In this document: positions 13,540 through 21,178 of the stretch, in pieces
Layout: every line of letters begins with the position of its first letter
How positions within the stretch are numbered: the stretch's first letter is position 1
Virus record (IMG/VR): IMGVR_UViG_3300020470_002117
Location: 1-21,178 of that record
DNA length: 21,178 bases
DNA from: a virus
Direction: 5' to 3' (one strand)
Position numbers and translations under genes: made by a program
Notes under the pieces: generated by a model
What the model saw: only the letters and a program-made list of their open reading frames with translations
Database searches by the model: none
What the model was told of the DNA's origin: nothing

Positions 13540-16500
13540 TTAAAGTCCTCTTAATTCAGGAAAGCGATCTATGAAATTAATTCCATTAGCAGCAGCATAA
13601 GGGTTAGCGTTATATAAAACTGCAAGTTTATTATTAAACAAAGGAGCGTGACTAGCCGCTATTTGAATAAATCCTTCTTCTCCATAAGTAATTGATTCAA
13701 CCTTGTAAATTCTATCTTCAGTTGTGTTGTCAACTTGAGCAAATAATTTATTAGTTAAACCAAGTGAATTTTTACCATCACTACCAACAGAAAAACTCTT
13801 TTCTTCTATTCCTCCCAATGTTCCTGGTGTCCAGCAATAAGTATTAATCGAACCAGAAATAGTTGCTCTTGAAGTGACGTATCCATTAGCATCAATACTT
13901 CCATTATTAAATCGACTTGTATGAGTTGCTTCTGTTAAGACCCGAATATAGTCACCAGCAAGCAACCCAAAAACAGAACTTGGCGGCGTATCAAAAACAA
14001 TCCCATGATCAACTTCTTTTCTTATTGATAAAGCAATAGCAGCAAAAAGTTTTGCATGTTCTTTATGAGTACACCAATTACTTAAATCAAAAACTTCTTC
14101 AGGCAATTGCTCAGCCGTCGGAAAGAAATCATTTGCATTTTGTCCTGTTGGATTGTAAGCATAAGTCTTTGCAATATTTTCAGGGAAACCCGCTATTTTA
14201 TTTTCATTCCTTCTATCATCTCTATAAATAACAGTTGCCTTAAACATCTTCCTTTCTTCTGGAGTTAAAAAACTAACTTTAATACCCTTCATATTTCCAT
14301 CAGTAAATAAGGCTTTTATATCAATGCCTGAATCAATAGTTGCATCATAATTAATCGTGTAATCACTATTAACAGGGAAACTAGGTCTTAAGCTAAATCG
14401 ACCACCTAAAATAGAAAAATCTAAGAAGTTATAACCAGCATGTTCAAAAATAAACTCTCTTAAATTAAATTGACGATCAATAATTCCATTCCAATGGAAA
14501 TTATTAGCTTTGCAATATTTCGCTCCTTCAATCATACTTAACCGATCAACACCATCATGACCTACAACATCTCCAGCCCCATAAGATTTATTTGTCAACA
14601 AATCATGTGCTATCTCAACAAAATTATCAGTAGATGCTTTTAAAGATCCTCTAGTAGGAAGCCCATTATTGGAATCATTAACCAAACGATCTACTATTAT
14701 TCCTTGCTCAATAAAAGCAGAAAAAGAATTAAAACTAGATAAAGTATTTGTTGCTCCAACTCTTATTCCTGCTATAGCAAGATGCTCGTAATTAATTTGA
14801 GGAGCATTACTATATCCTGCATGAACAATTTCATTTACATGAGTTAATTCATGCTCGGGTCCATTCTCATGGCTTGAAGATTCTGCATCAAACAAGAAAT
14901 AATCAGCAATTGCATTATTAGGATTATGTTTAACAATTGACCAATAATTTCTATAAAATTCTTTTTCTTTTTCTGTCCAGTTACCATGAGTATCAACATC
15001 AGGAGGATCAATAGTTGGCGGTACAATTTGGACTGTTACTGTATGTGATTCGCCGTTAACGCTGACTCTATCTCCGTCTTTATAGCCAGAACCTCCTGAA
15101 AACAAAGAATATCGCTTACAAGTATTACTGCTATCACTTGTTGTTGTGACTTCAACAATCATTCCAGTTCCTGAACCAGTTACGGCTGTTGTCTGTTTCG
15201 CAACAACTGTTGTTGTAGGAGGTTGTCTACTTGCTTTTTGAACAGCGACAGCAAAATGATCATGACCATTTGGATGTCCTCCTCTCCAATCTTCTTTTCC
15301 TCCTAAACTAGAAGGATTTACTGCAACTCGAAATCTATGCCAAACCTGAGCCATAGTTCCATCAGGGTTTCGATATTGTACTGGAGAAGTCCAATCCGAA
15401 TCTGTTATTGGCTTATGGCCTCTAGGCTTAAGATATTCAACTGTTACTCCATTTGGAATCAAAGTACCGCCAAAGATGAAAACCCATCGGTAGTGAGTAT
15501 CTGAGTGAGGAACACGGATAGCAACAATTCCTTTTTGCGGGCTGTAATATGAGTTTCCTACAGCAGGTGTTCCTTTGAGATTGTAGTTAGTAACGTTAGT
15601 CCAATATCCGTCATGAATTTGAGGATGACTATTAGGGAGAGTTCTTGAATCTACATTTCCAGGGCCGATACCTTGGTAAGTTGTTATAGGGACTAAGCCA
15701 AAAGCTCCTAGCCCATTATTAACTGTATTAAATGACCACTGAAGATCAGAAACATTAGGACAAGGATTGTTATCAGTTAAAGGGGCAAATTGCTCGACAG
15801 GACCAGTAATGTCTTGAACTGGTTGTCCAGTAGCAACATCTATTGCACCACCCAAACCACCTCTGTCCCATTCAGTGTTATTAGTAAAAGAGTTTCCATT
15901 CTTCTTATTGGTAGGAAGCTGTTCAACTCTTGCGTGATATACAAGTGATAACCCTAAAGTATAGTTTGACTCTTGTTGTCTTGGAGCAGCGTAATCAAGA
16001 ACATGAACAACACCTTGGTAATAATTAAGGACTACATTTCCTGGGACTGGTAAAAATCTAAATTCATATTGACTAGGGTTAAAATGTTGTATATCAATTG
16101 AATTGTATTGAGCAACAGGAGCAGAACCTTTAACACAAATAACAGTACTACTTATATCAGCAAAATCATCTCCTGAACTCATTCTTTTTGCCTGTATTTT
16201 AAAGAAACTCAGTCTCTTAACATATTTGCTTACTTGTCCTATTTGTATAGATCCATTTGCTTTTTCATAGGAAGCAATTCTTGGCTGAGAAGGCATTTCA
16301 TTAACATTAGGAAATCCATTTATCCTTCTCCATACAGTGCTTTTTAAACCTACTTGTGTAATATCACATTCTTTAGTATTTGAAAAAGTTGCAAGTTCTA
16401 CTTTTTGAACAACTAAAGATTCATAAGGCTCTCGTGTTTCATCTGTATTTCTAAATTCAAGATAACCAGGTTCATCTGCCTTTAATCTTATAGCTTTTGA

Positions 16501-17898
16501 AAAACCAAGAACAGGATCTTTTGTCCATCTATTACCATTATCTTCTTGCTCTACTGTCATTAGAGTAGAACCAACCATATATTGCTCCCCTACACTCATT
16601 ACATCATCAACATTCTCCCGTGTTGTATCAGCAACAGCTTTAGCATCTGACGACCCCCAAGGAGAAAACTTTGTCCATTTCTTTGTTGGATCTGAGTTGG
16701 CAATTGTTGAATCTATAAATGCACTTTCGTTTTGATTGTGATAAATCCGATAATTAACACTTAAAGATCCAGGGACTACTTCATTTGGCCTTAAGACAAC
16801 ACCATTTCCCGCACTTGAATGAGTAGGAGAACTTCCATGATTAGTAATTCCTACATATCTAGGATATTTATGATAAATTTTTCCCATTTTAATCCTTGTA
16901 TCTGCTTTAACACCATCATCTGCATCTAGAGGAAGTAGTAATAATTCCCAATTAACCTTATAAGCATTGCCATTAGGCATAGGTGAATAAACACCAAAAG
17001 AACTATTAGTAGAAGGCGTTTTCGTGCTGCTAAAACTAGGTCTGTATGAAACAGAATTATTACTAACGACTTTTACAAGGAACGGATCATTGTCGTCATA
17101 TTCCCTATTAAATCTATTACCATAATTATTAGCATTTGGGGATGATCCTTCTTGGTATTGATCATGAGTAATTGAAGGTGTTTGAGTATCTGCTACACCT
17201 TGCAATCTCCCATCAGACCTTGCACCTCTAGAAAAATATACTTTTATCTTTGACTCAGCTAAATCTGCTAAAAAAACTTCTCCTAAAGCTAAAGACTCAT
17301 ATTTTGGTTTAGATCCTATTTCTCCATTAGAGAACAAAACAATGGCATTAATAACTTCGCCATATTGAGCTGTTCTTATTTGCGACCAAAGAAGTTGACT
17401 TGCAACCCTTACTCCTTGTCTTGCGTAAACCAAAGGAATAAAAGAACCAAGAGCTGCTAAGTCCTGAACAGAATCAAATCCACTTAAAGGATTAAATCTA
17501 CTTCTACCTTGAACGCCACCAATTTGTAATCTTGGAGACTGACTAGGATCTTTTGGCTTAGGAGTTAAAGCATAGGAAATAGCAGTCATTGCAACGGCAA
17601 CTGCAATAGACCCCCAAGCGGAAAGAGTAGCTGTTGTTCCTACTGTTGAAACCATCCAACCCGGCAAAACCGCAGCGGCTGGACCTGCCACGATATTAGG
17701 AATATGATCGTATTCCTTCTTCCTTTCAGGGAAATAAGCTTCGGTTAAATCTAAAAATTCAAAATATTCTTTCTCTGTAATACCTAACGATTCACAAAGT
17801 CCTACTTCATAGGGCAATAACGTTCTAAAACCGCCAATCCGTCTATGGGGTTCCAACGAACCGTCTTGTCTGCGAATGATAGCCAACCTCTTTCCCAA
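13540..17898 (-). CDS. Tail tip attachment (lambda J-like) protein, possibly I-J fusion
   Basis: The product has up to 1452 residues. The start is uncertain: every candidate before residue 82 is TTG (residues 1, 5, 15 and 28), and the frame overlaps the NlpC/P60-like gene by up to 97 bp. Residues about 26-70 (LLPYEVGLCESLGITEKEYF, ERKKEYDHIPNI) form a conserved-looking N-terminus. A Gly/Ala-rich hydrophobic stretch (about 71-111) follows, then SPRLQIGG and GSFIPLVYARQG, which begin the J-like part. The most diagnostic block is about 1090-1180 (NFVEIAHDLLTNKSYGAGDV, YCKANNFHWNGIID, EHAGYNFLDFSILGGRFSLR), followed by a phage-tip pattern around 1271-1320 (CTHKEHAKLFAAIALS, then FGLLAGDYIRV). J-like proteins form the host-contacting tip. 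The hydrophobic part resembles the membrane-active region of I-like proteins. Confidence 0.9.
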   Translation of the reverse strand: MGKRLAIIRRQDGSLEPHRRIGGFRTLLPYEVGLCESLGITEKEYFEFLDLTEAYFPERKKEYDHIPNIVAGPAAAVLPGWMVSTVGTTATLSAWGSIAVAVAMTAISYALTPKPKDPSQSPRLQIGGVQGRSRFNPLSGFDSVQDLAALGSFIPLVYARQGVRVASQLLWSQIRTAQYGEVINAIVLFSNGEIGSKPKYESLALGEVFLADLAESKIKVYFSRGARSDGRLQGVADTQTPSITHDQYQEGSSPNANNYGNRFNREYDDNDPFLVKVVSNNSVSYRPSFSSTKTPSTNSSFGVYSPMPNGNAYKVNWELLLLPLDADDGVKADTRIKMGKIYHKYPRYVGITNHGSSPTHSSAGNGVVLRPNEVVPGSLSVNYRIYHNQNESAFIDSTIANSDPTKKWTKFSPWGSSDAKAVADTTRENVDDVMSVGEQYMVGSTLMTVEQEDNGNRWTKDPVLGFSKAIRLKADEPGYLEFRNTDETREPYESLVVQKVELATFSNTKECDITQVGLKSTVWRRINGFPNVNEMPSQPRIASYEKANGSIQIGQVSKYVKRLSFFKIQAKRMSSGDDFADISSTVICVKGSAPVAQYNSIDIQHFNPSQYEFRFLPVPGNVVLNYYQGVVHVLDYAAPRQQESNYTLGLSLVYHARVEQLPTNKKNGNSFTNNTEWDRGGLGGAIDVATGQPVQDITGPVEQFAPLTDNNPCPNVSDLQWSFNTVNNGLGAFGLVPITTYQGIGPGNVDSRTLPNSHPQIHDGYWTNVTNYNLKGTPAVGNSYYSPQKGIVAIRVPHSDTHYRWVFIFGGTLIPNGVTVEYLKPRGHKPITDSDWTSPVQYRNPDGTMAQVWHRFRVAVNPSSLGGKEDWRGGHPNGHDHFAVAVQKASRQPPTTTVVAKQTTAVTGSGTGMIVEVTTTSDSSNTCKRYSLFSGGSGYKDGDRVSVNGESHTVTVQIVPPTIDPPDVDTHGNWTEKEKEFYRNYWSIVKHNPNNAIADYFLFDAESSSHENGPEHELTHVNEIVHAGYSNAPQINYEHLAIAGIRVGATNTLSSFNSFSAFIEQGIIVDRLVNDSNNGLPTRGSLKASTDNFVEIAHDLLTNKSYGAGDVVGHDGVDRLSMIEGAKYCKANNFHWNGIIDRQFNLREFIFEHAGYNFLDFSILGGRFSLRPSFPVNSDYTINYDATIDSGIDIKALFTDGNMKGIKVSFLTPEERKMFKATVIYRDDRRNENKIAGFPENIAKTYAYNPTGQNANDFFPTAEQLPEEVFDLSNWCTHKEHAKLFAAIALSIRKEVDHGIVFDTPPSSVFGLLAGDYIRVLTEATHTSRFNNGSIDANGYVTSRATISGSINTYCWTPGTLGGIEEKSFSVGSDGKNSLGLTNKLFAQVDNTTEDRIYKVESITYGEEGFIQIAASHAPLFNNKLAVLYNANPYAAANGINFIDRFPELRGL
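13546..13551 (-). promoter_or_regulatory. Shine-Dalgarno for the 133-residue minor tail gene
   Basis: The minus strand reads AGAGGA inside the last codons of the J-like gene, 8 nt before the ATG at 13537. Most other starts in this operon lack a match this good, so the gene is probably translated efficiently on its own. Confidence 0.6.
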
Positions 17899-18161
17899 TA
17901 AACTGCTAAAGCGTAACCTTTTTCTGCTTTACAGAGAGCTACAACTCCGATATTAGCGGTTGTTGTAAGTGTTCCCCACTTTTTCAATTCATCACGAAAT
18001 ACGTCATAGTCTTTTTTTCTTAAACGTCTGTACCATTCACGCTTTTGACAAGGAAAATCTATACCGTAATTTTTAAGAACTTCTCCTGCAAGAGAAACAC
18101 AATCAGCAGCTTTATGTTTATCAGGGGTAGCACCTAAACGATAAGGCAACCCCAATAGCAT
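17802..18161 (-). CDS. NlpC/P60-like tail protein (lambda K-like) lacking the catalytic His
   Basis: The product has 119 residues from ATG 18161, chosen because AAGGTG lies 9 nt upstream. A GTG at 18173, overlapping the preceding TGA as GTGA, would add four residues. GLPYRLGATPDKHKAADCVS, then LAGEVLKNYGIDFP, fits the NlpC/P60 start (GxPYRxGGxxxxxxDCxxL), with Cys as the nucleophile. Where the family normally has HxGIYxG, the sequence reads KGYALAVYWERGWLSFADKT, so no histidine follows the Cys anywhere. If the alignment is right, peptidase activity is doubtful and a structural role likely. Lambda K is encoded between L and I/J in the same way. The 3' end overlaps the J-like frame by about 97 bp. 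Confidence 0.75.
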   Translation of the reverse strand: MLLGLPYRLGATPDKHKAADCVSLAGEVLKNYGIDFPCQKREWYRRLRKKDYDVFRDELKKWGTLTTTANIGVVALCKAEKGYALAVYWERGWLSFADKTVRWNPIDGLAVLERYCPMK

Positions 18162-18169
18162 AGGAGTCT

Positions 18170-18715
18170 TCACCTTGTTCTCATCGCAGCAGTAACAGGA
18201 ATATGACCAACCAAACTACTTGTTAAGAAACGTCCTATATTTCCACCTACAGCATCAATAGAAGATGTCAATAAAATTTCAATTGAGCTTTTGTCATAAC
18301 CCATCGAAGCAATTTTCCACGTGTCAACAACTAATACAGTCTTGACAGAACTAAAAGTCAAATCAGTCATTTGACAAGTATAAACTCTAACGCTCCAACC
18401 ATTATTAACAGCTTCTGCTGCATAACTCATCGACAATTTGTTCGTACCTACAGAACCTTCTCTATCTTCACTTTCATTTGCCAAAATCAAAGTTGACTCA
18501 AGATTATTCCCATCTTTGCTTCTAGTTGCACCTTGATAAAGGAACGAAAGATAATTGAATCTTTGATTATTTCCTACTTTTGGATCAGTAATACCAGTAG
18601 AAGTAGGCTCACTGTTTTGAAAACGATGCTGAACGGCACCAGAAATATCACCTGAATCTGAAACCTTTGTAGGATCATAAATCTCTATAAAGGTAACTAA
18701 AGCAATAGCACTCAT
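18170..18715 (-). CDS. Minor tail protein (lambda L/M-like, distal tail)
   Basis: The product has 181 residues, beta-rich throughout. Its ATG overlaps the tape-measure stop (TAATG), with AGGA upstream. Landmarks are the early ALVTFIEIYDPTKVS, a central FNYLSFLYQGATRSKDGNNL, then LESTLILANESEDREG, RVYTCQMTDL and VLVVDTWKIASMGYDKSSIE, and an ending of RFLTSSLVGHIPVTAAMRTR. A terminal P.T...R-type strand with a preceding R.L..S..GH.P resembles small tail-hub proteins of the L/M/DUF1833 kind, which connect the tube to the tip; the specific family is not settled. Cysteines number one (YTCQM), so an Fe-S centre like that of lambda L is not supported. Position between tape measure and NlpC/J-like genes matches the lambda order. 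Confidence 0.65.
   Translation of the reverse strand: MSAIALVTFIEIYDPTKVSDSGDISGAVQHRFQNSEPTSTGITDPKVGNNQRFNYLSFLYQGATRSKDGNNLESTLILANESEDREGSVGTNKLSMSYAAEAVNNGWSVRVYTCQMTDLTFSSVKTVLVVDTWKIASMGYDKSSIEILLTSSIDAVGGNIGRFLTSSLVGHIPVTAAMRTR
18171..18176 (-). promoter_or_regulatory. Shine-Dalgarno supporting the ATG start at 18161
   Basis: AAGGTG on the minus strand matches the anti-Shine-Dalgarno at AGGTG and lies 9 nt before the ATG at 18161. It overlaps the GTG at 18173, so it cannot serve that codon; this decides in favour of the ATG start. Confidence 0.45.
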
Positions 18716-21177
18716 TACATTCCTATCCTTGATCTAGCAGAGCGATTATTTTGCATTGCTTTCATGGTAGAAGTTTCACCCATAGCAGCACCTTGTCTTG
18801 CAGCCGTTGAAATAATCTGACCAACAGCAGATTTAGGAATAAATTCTTCAGAGTTAAAGTTCAATATCGGACCAGAGTAGTTGACGGTAGTTGACGAACC
18901 AGCTCCGCCTCCTGTGGATGATTGACCAGTCCCAGGGATCACAGATTCACCCCTAGCCCCTGCTGAATACCGTTGCATTGACTGAGCCATCTTAGAGGCT
19001 GGAATAACGTACTCGTCCTCACCAGCTTCTCCCACAAGTCCTATTGTGGGCTTAGTAACTAAACCACCTTGATTAAATGGCCTGATTCCATTAGCGACAT
19101 AAGCACCTTCAGCAACCTTTAATCCAAACGCTCCAAAAATTGCTTTCTTTAACATCAAGCTTGCAATTTGTTTAGCAATACCAGCAAGAGATTCTCCAAG
19201 AGATTTAGTTCCGTCTATTAAGCCCATAACAGCATTATGTAAACCTCCAGCAATTGTTTCTTTAACAGATTCAAACGCTTCTTTTAATTTATTAACAGCA
19301 GGAACAGATTTGTTTTCTGTATTACTTGTTCCTTTTTCAAGTTCTTTATTTGTTTCTTGAACAGTGCCAAGATATTCTTTCCAAGCCTTATTAATATCGC
19401 CACCAGCTTTTGCAATTGCATCTTGAAATTTGCTCATATCAATAAATCGTTGATTGCCTTCTTCGTCTTGATTCCATCCTGCTAAATCTCCTTTTAAATC
19501 ATTAAAACCTTCAGCAAAAGGTTGAGCTGCACTACTCGCTACTGAAGCAACTTTTTCTCCTGCTCCTTTTAAAAATTGTTTTAACTTATCTGGAATAGCA
19601 TCCCAAACTCTTTTTATTCCGCCACTAATAAAATCAAAAATTCTTTTAAAAATTTTGCTAATTATTTCTGCTAGACCTACAAATATATCCCTTAGCCCTG
19701 TAGCAAAACGCATAAATCTTTCTCTTGCGTCAGTTATTACTTCAGGGATAACTTTAAACAAAGGATCAAAAGCTAAAGCAATTGAACCAATAGCCGTTCC
19801 TATTGCTGTTGCAACAGCTTCTACTAATTGAAAACCTTTTTCAACTTTCGTCAAGAAGAACGTCCAAGCTTTTGTAATTAAGACAATTGCACTATTTCCT
19901 TTTCCAAATTGCTCTTCAAAAACAGCTCCAACACCAGCAAACAATTTAAACAACAATCGAACAGGCAACATTAAAGTTTTTATTGCTATTCCAAGAGCGT
20001 CAATAACAACAGAAACACCTTGCAAAGTTGTTTTTATCGCTATACCTAATTCACTTTGATCTGCAAATAAATTACTAAATGATTTAGCCACCCGATCCCA
20101 TGCCCCTTGAATAGTATTACTTGCTTCAATTTGTGCATTAGCAGCAGCTCCAGATGCGCCCTCTTGATTTCTAATTAGCTGCTCATATTTTTCTAAGTCT
20201 TTTATTAATGGAGCCATCACCTGAATAGCTTCCTGACCAAATATTGACTCAAGAGATTTAATATCCAGACCTTCAAGCTTCTTCAAGTTTGCAGCTAATC
20301 CTTCAGAGGCAATAGTTGAAGCGTTTATATCAATGCCTAGTTTTGCTAATTTTTTACCACCTGCTTCTCCAGTTAATCTTAAAAGGGCTGTTTTCATGCC
20401 AGTAAAGGCAACTTCAGATTTAACACCTGCTGCTGTTACTTGAGCTATTGCAGCATTAACCTCTTTAAGCGGAACATTCATTGTCGCAGCAACAGAAGCG
20501 ACCTTACCTATGTTTTGTGCATATTCAGCTACAATTATTTTTCCATCGTTCTGTGTTTGTATAAATTGATCTACTAAAAACTGAGCATCTTTAGCACTTT
20601 TTCCATAAGCATTTAAAACACTTGTTGCAGCATTTCCAACAGTATTAATATCACTAAACCCACCTGTTGCACCTTGACTTGCTGCTTTTAATATCATTGC
20701 AGCATCAGCAGCTTCTACAAATCCAGCAGAAGCAACGTCATAAGCAGCTCCAGTTAATTCAGCAACACTTGCAGATCCGTTTAACTCAATACTTACAAGC
20801 TTTAATTTATTAACTAAGTCAGTTGAATCGCCTCCTAACGTCCTGAATTTTGCACTTGCAAACTCAACTTCTTTTAAAGTTCCAAATGCTGTAGTTAAAC
20901 CTGCTATTCCAGCAGTAAGTCCAGCCATAAGGCCGAAAGTGCTTTTTATTGCAGTGCCTAACGCTTTAACACCTACAGCACCAATTTTTGATTTAGCACC
21001 TGTAGCGACTGCGGAATTACCAAACAATCCAAGTTTTTTAGATCCTAATGCTGCCTTCCCTGCTAATTGGTCAAATGCTTTTTCTGTCTGTTTTGCTGCA
21101 ACAGCAGTCTTCTTTAATTTGGCTGGTGTCCCAAAATCGTCATATCTTATTCCAACTGTTGAAATTAACGAGGTCAC
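18715..21177 (-). CDS. Tail tape measure protein (start at or beyond right edge)
   Basis: At least 820 residues are visible, starting at a GTG one base from the right edge. Because STVGIRYDDFG lies at about residues 6-16, a common tape-measure N-terminal strand, the start may be close, but upstream codons are cut off. Residues about 105-345 are the typical tape-measure domain (DINTVGNAATSVLNAYGKSA, VAATMNVPLKEVNAAIAQVT, SIFGQEAIQVMAPLIKDLEK). Hydrophobic stretches lie at about 76-98, 384-420 and 428-470, usual in proteins that enter the host membrane. The C-terminus reads GGLVTKPTIGLVGEAGEDEY, then VIPASKM and QRYSAGARG, a tail found in many phages with cyanobacterial hosts. If the rule of about 0.15 nm per residue holds, the tail is near 120 nm. 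It heads the visible operon. Confidence 0.92.
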   Translation of the reverse strand: MTSLISTVGIRYDDFGTPAKLKKTAVAAKQTEKAFDQLAGKAALGSKKLGLFGNSAVATGAKSKIGAVGVKALGTAIKSTFGLMAGLTAGIAGLTTAFGTLKEVEFASAKFRTLGGDSTDLVNKLKLVSIELNGSASVAELTGAAYDVASAGFVEAADAAMILKAASQGATGGFSDINTVGNAATSVLNAYGKSAKDAQFLVDQFIQTQNDGKIIVAEYAQNIGKVASVAATMNVPLKEVNAAIAQVTAAGVKSEVAFTGMKTALLRLTGEAGGKKLAKLGIDINASTIASEGLAANLKKLEGLDIKSLESIFGQEAIQVMAPLIKDLEKYEQLIRNQEGASGAAANAQIEASNTIQGAWDRVAKSFSNLFADQSELGIAIKTTLQGVSVVIDALGIAIKTLMLPVRLLFKLFAGVGAVFEEQFGKGNSAIVLITKAWTFFLTKVEKGFQLVEAVATAIGTAIGSIALAFDPLFKVIPEVITDARERFMRFATGLRDIFVGLAEIISKIFKRIFDFISGGIKRVWDAIPDKLKQFLKGAGEKVASVASSAAQPFAEGFNDLKGDLAGWNQDEEGNQRFIDMSKFQDAIAKAGGDINKAWKEYLGTVQETNKELEKGTSNTENKSVPAVNKLKEAFESVKETIAGGLHNAVMGLIDGTKSLGESLAGIAKQIASLMLKKAIFGAFGLKVAEGAYVANGIRPFNQGGLVTKPTIGLVGEAGEDEYVIPASKMAQSMQRYSAGARGESVIPGTGQSSTGGGAGSSTTVNYSGPILNFNSEEFIPKSAVGQIISTAARQGAAMGETSTMKAMQNNRSARSRIGM

Positions 21178-21178
21178 A

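Noticed and set aside
6318-15026. Short minus-strand frames at 6318-6503, 8477-8659, 9845-10048 and 14844-15026
   Set aside because: They lie wholly inside larger genes in other frames and are Leu-rich, as expected from frame-shifted Thr/Ala or Asn-rich coding sequence.
18715-21178. Programmed frameshift (G/GT-type) chaperone upstream of the tape measure
   Set aside because: The region where it would lie is outside the right edge; nothing in the window can support it.

Overview
The window looks like the structural (tail) region of a marine picocyanobacterial phage (Prochlorococcus/Synechococcus type) with a long non-contractile tail. Three things point there. A tape-measure protein is followed by a lambda-like tail-tip series (L/M-like protein, NlpC/P60-like protein, J-like tip protein). 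Five consecutive adhesin/fibre-type genes carry sequence styles typical of marine cyanophages, such as the 'TATQIA' short-period repeats, 'AGGTxTG' motifs, the 'NGTTTTVxSSTxTVxDKNIELA' block and DUF7483-like modules. A small secreted/membrane cassette also matches, from memory, proteins recurrent in cyanophages. The DNA is visibly A+T-rich. These family assignments rest on reading the proteins; no search was run. No integrase, packaging, replication, photosynthesis, tRNA or CRISPR feature is present, so lifestyle and host cannot be decided here.

Layout. (1) Positions 1-812, plus strand: the 3' end of one gene, then a secreted cysteine-containing protein whose reading frame is open back to the left edge but has no ordinary start codon before position 246. 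(2) Positions 739-2476, minus strand: four tightly packed small genes (coiled-coil, single-TM, double-hydrophobic, and C-terminal-anchor basic-tail proteins). The last collides head-on with the plus-strand gene and overlaps it by 74 bp. (3) Positions 2515-11771, minus: a tail-assembly-chaperone-like protein and five fibre/adhesin genes. (4) Positions 11803-13537, minus: two tail-tube-fold-like proteins and an M-like minor tail protein. (5) Positions 13540-21177, minus: the J-like tip protein, NlpC/P60-like protein, L/M-like protein and tape measure, running off the right edge.

On the minus strand transcription goes right to left. Most genes overlap (TAATG, ATGA), abut, or are separated by fewer than 60 bp, so 21177 to 739 reads like one late operon with at most weak internal hairpins. 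The genes plausibly work together to set tail length (tape measure), build the tip (L/M-like, NlpC-like, J-like, tube-fold proteins), attach receptor-binding fibres (five genes, two sharing an N-terminal docking segment), and, less certainly, act at the host envelope through the small membrane cassette. No stretch longer than about 60 bp lacks a gene.

The oddest points are tail-tube-like folds downstream of the J gene instead of upstream of the tape measure, an NlpC/P60-like protein with the nucleophile Cys but no catalytic His, a J-like gene with only TTG starts and a roughly 97-bp overlap, and the missing start codon of the plus-strand secreted protein.
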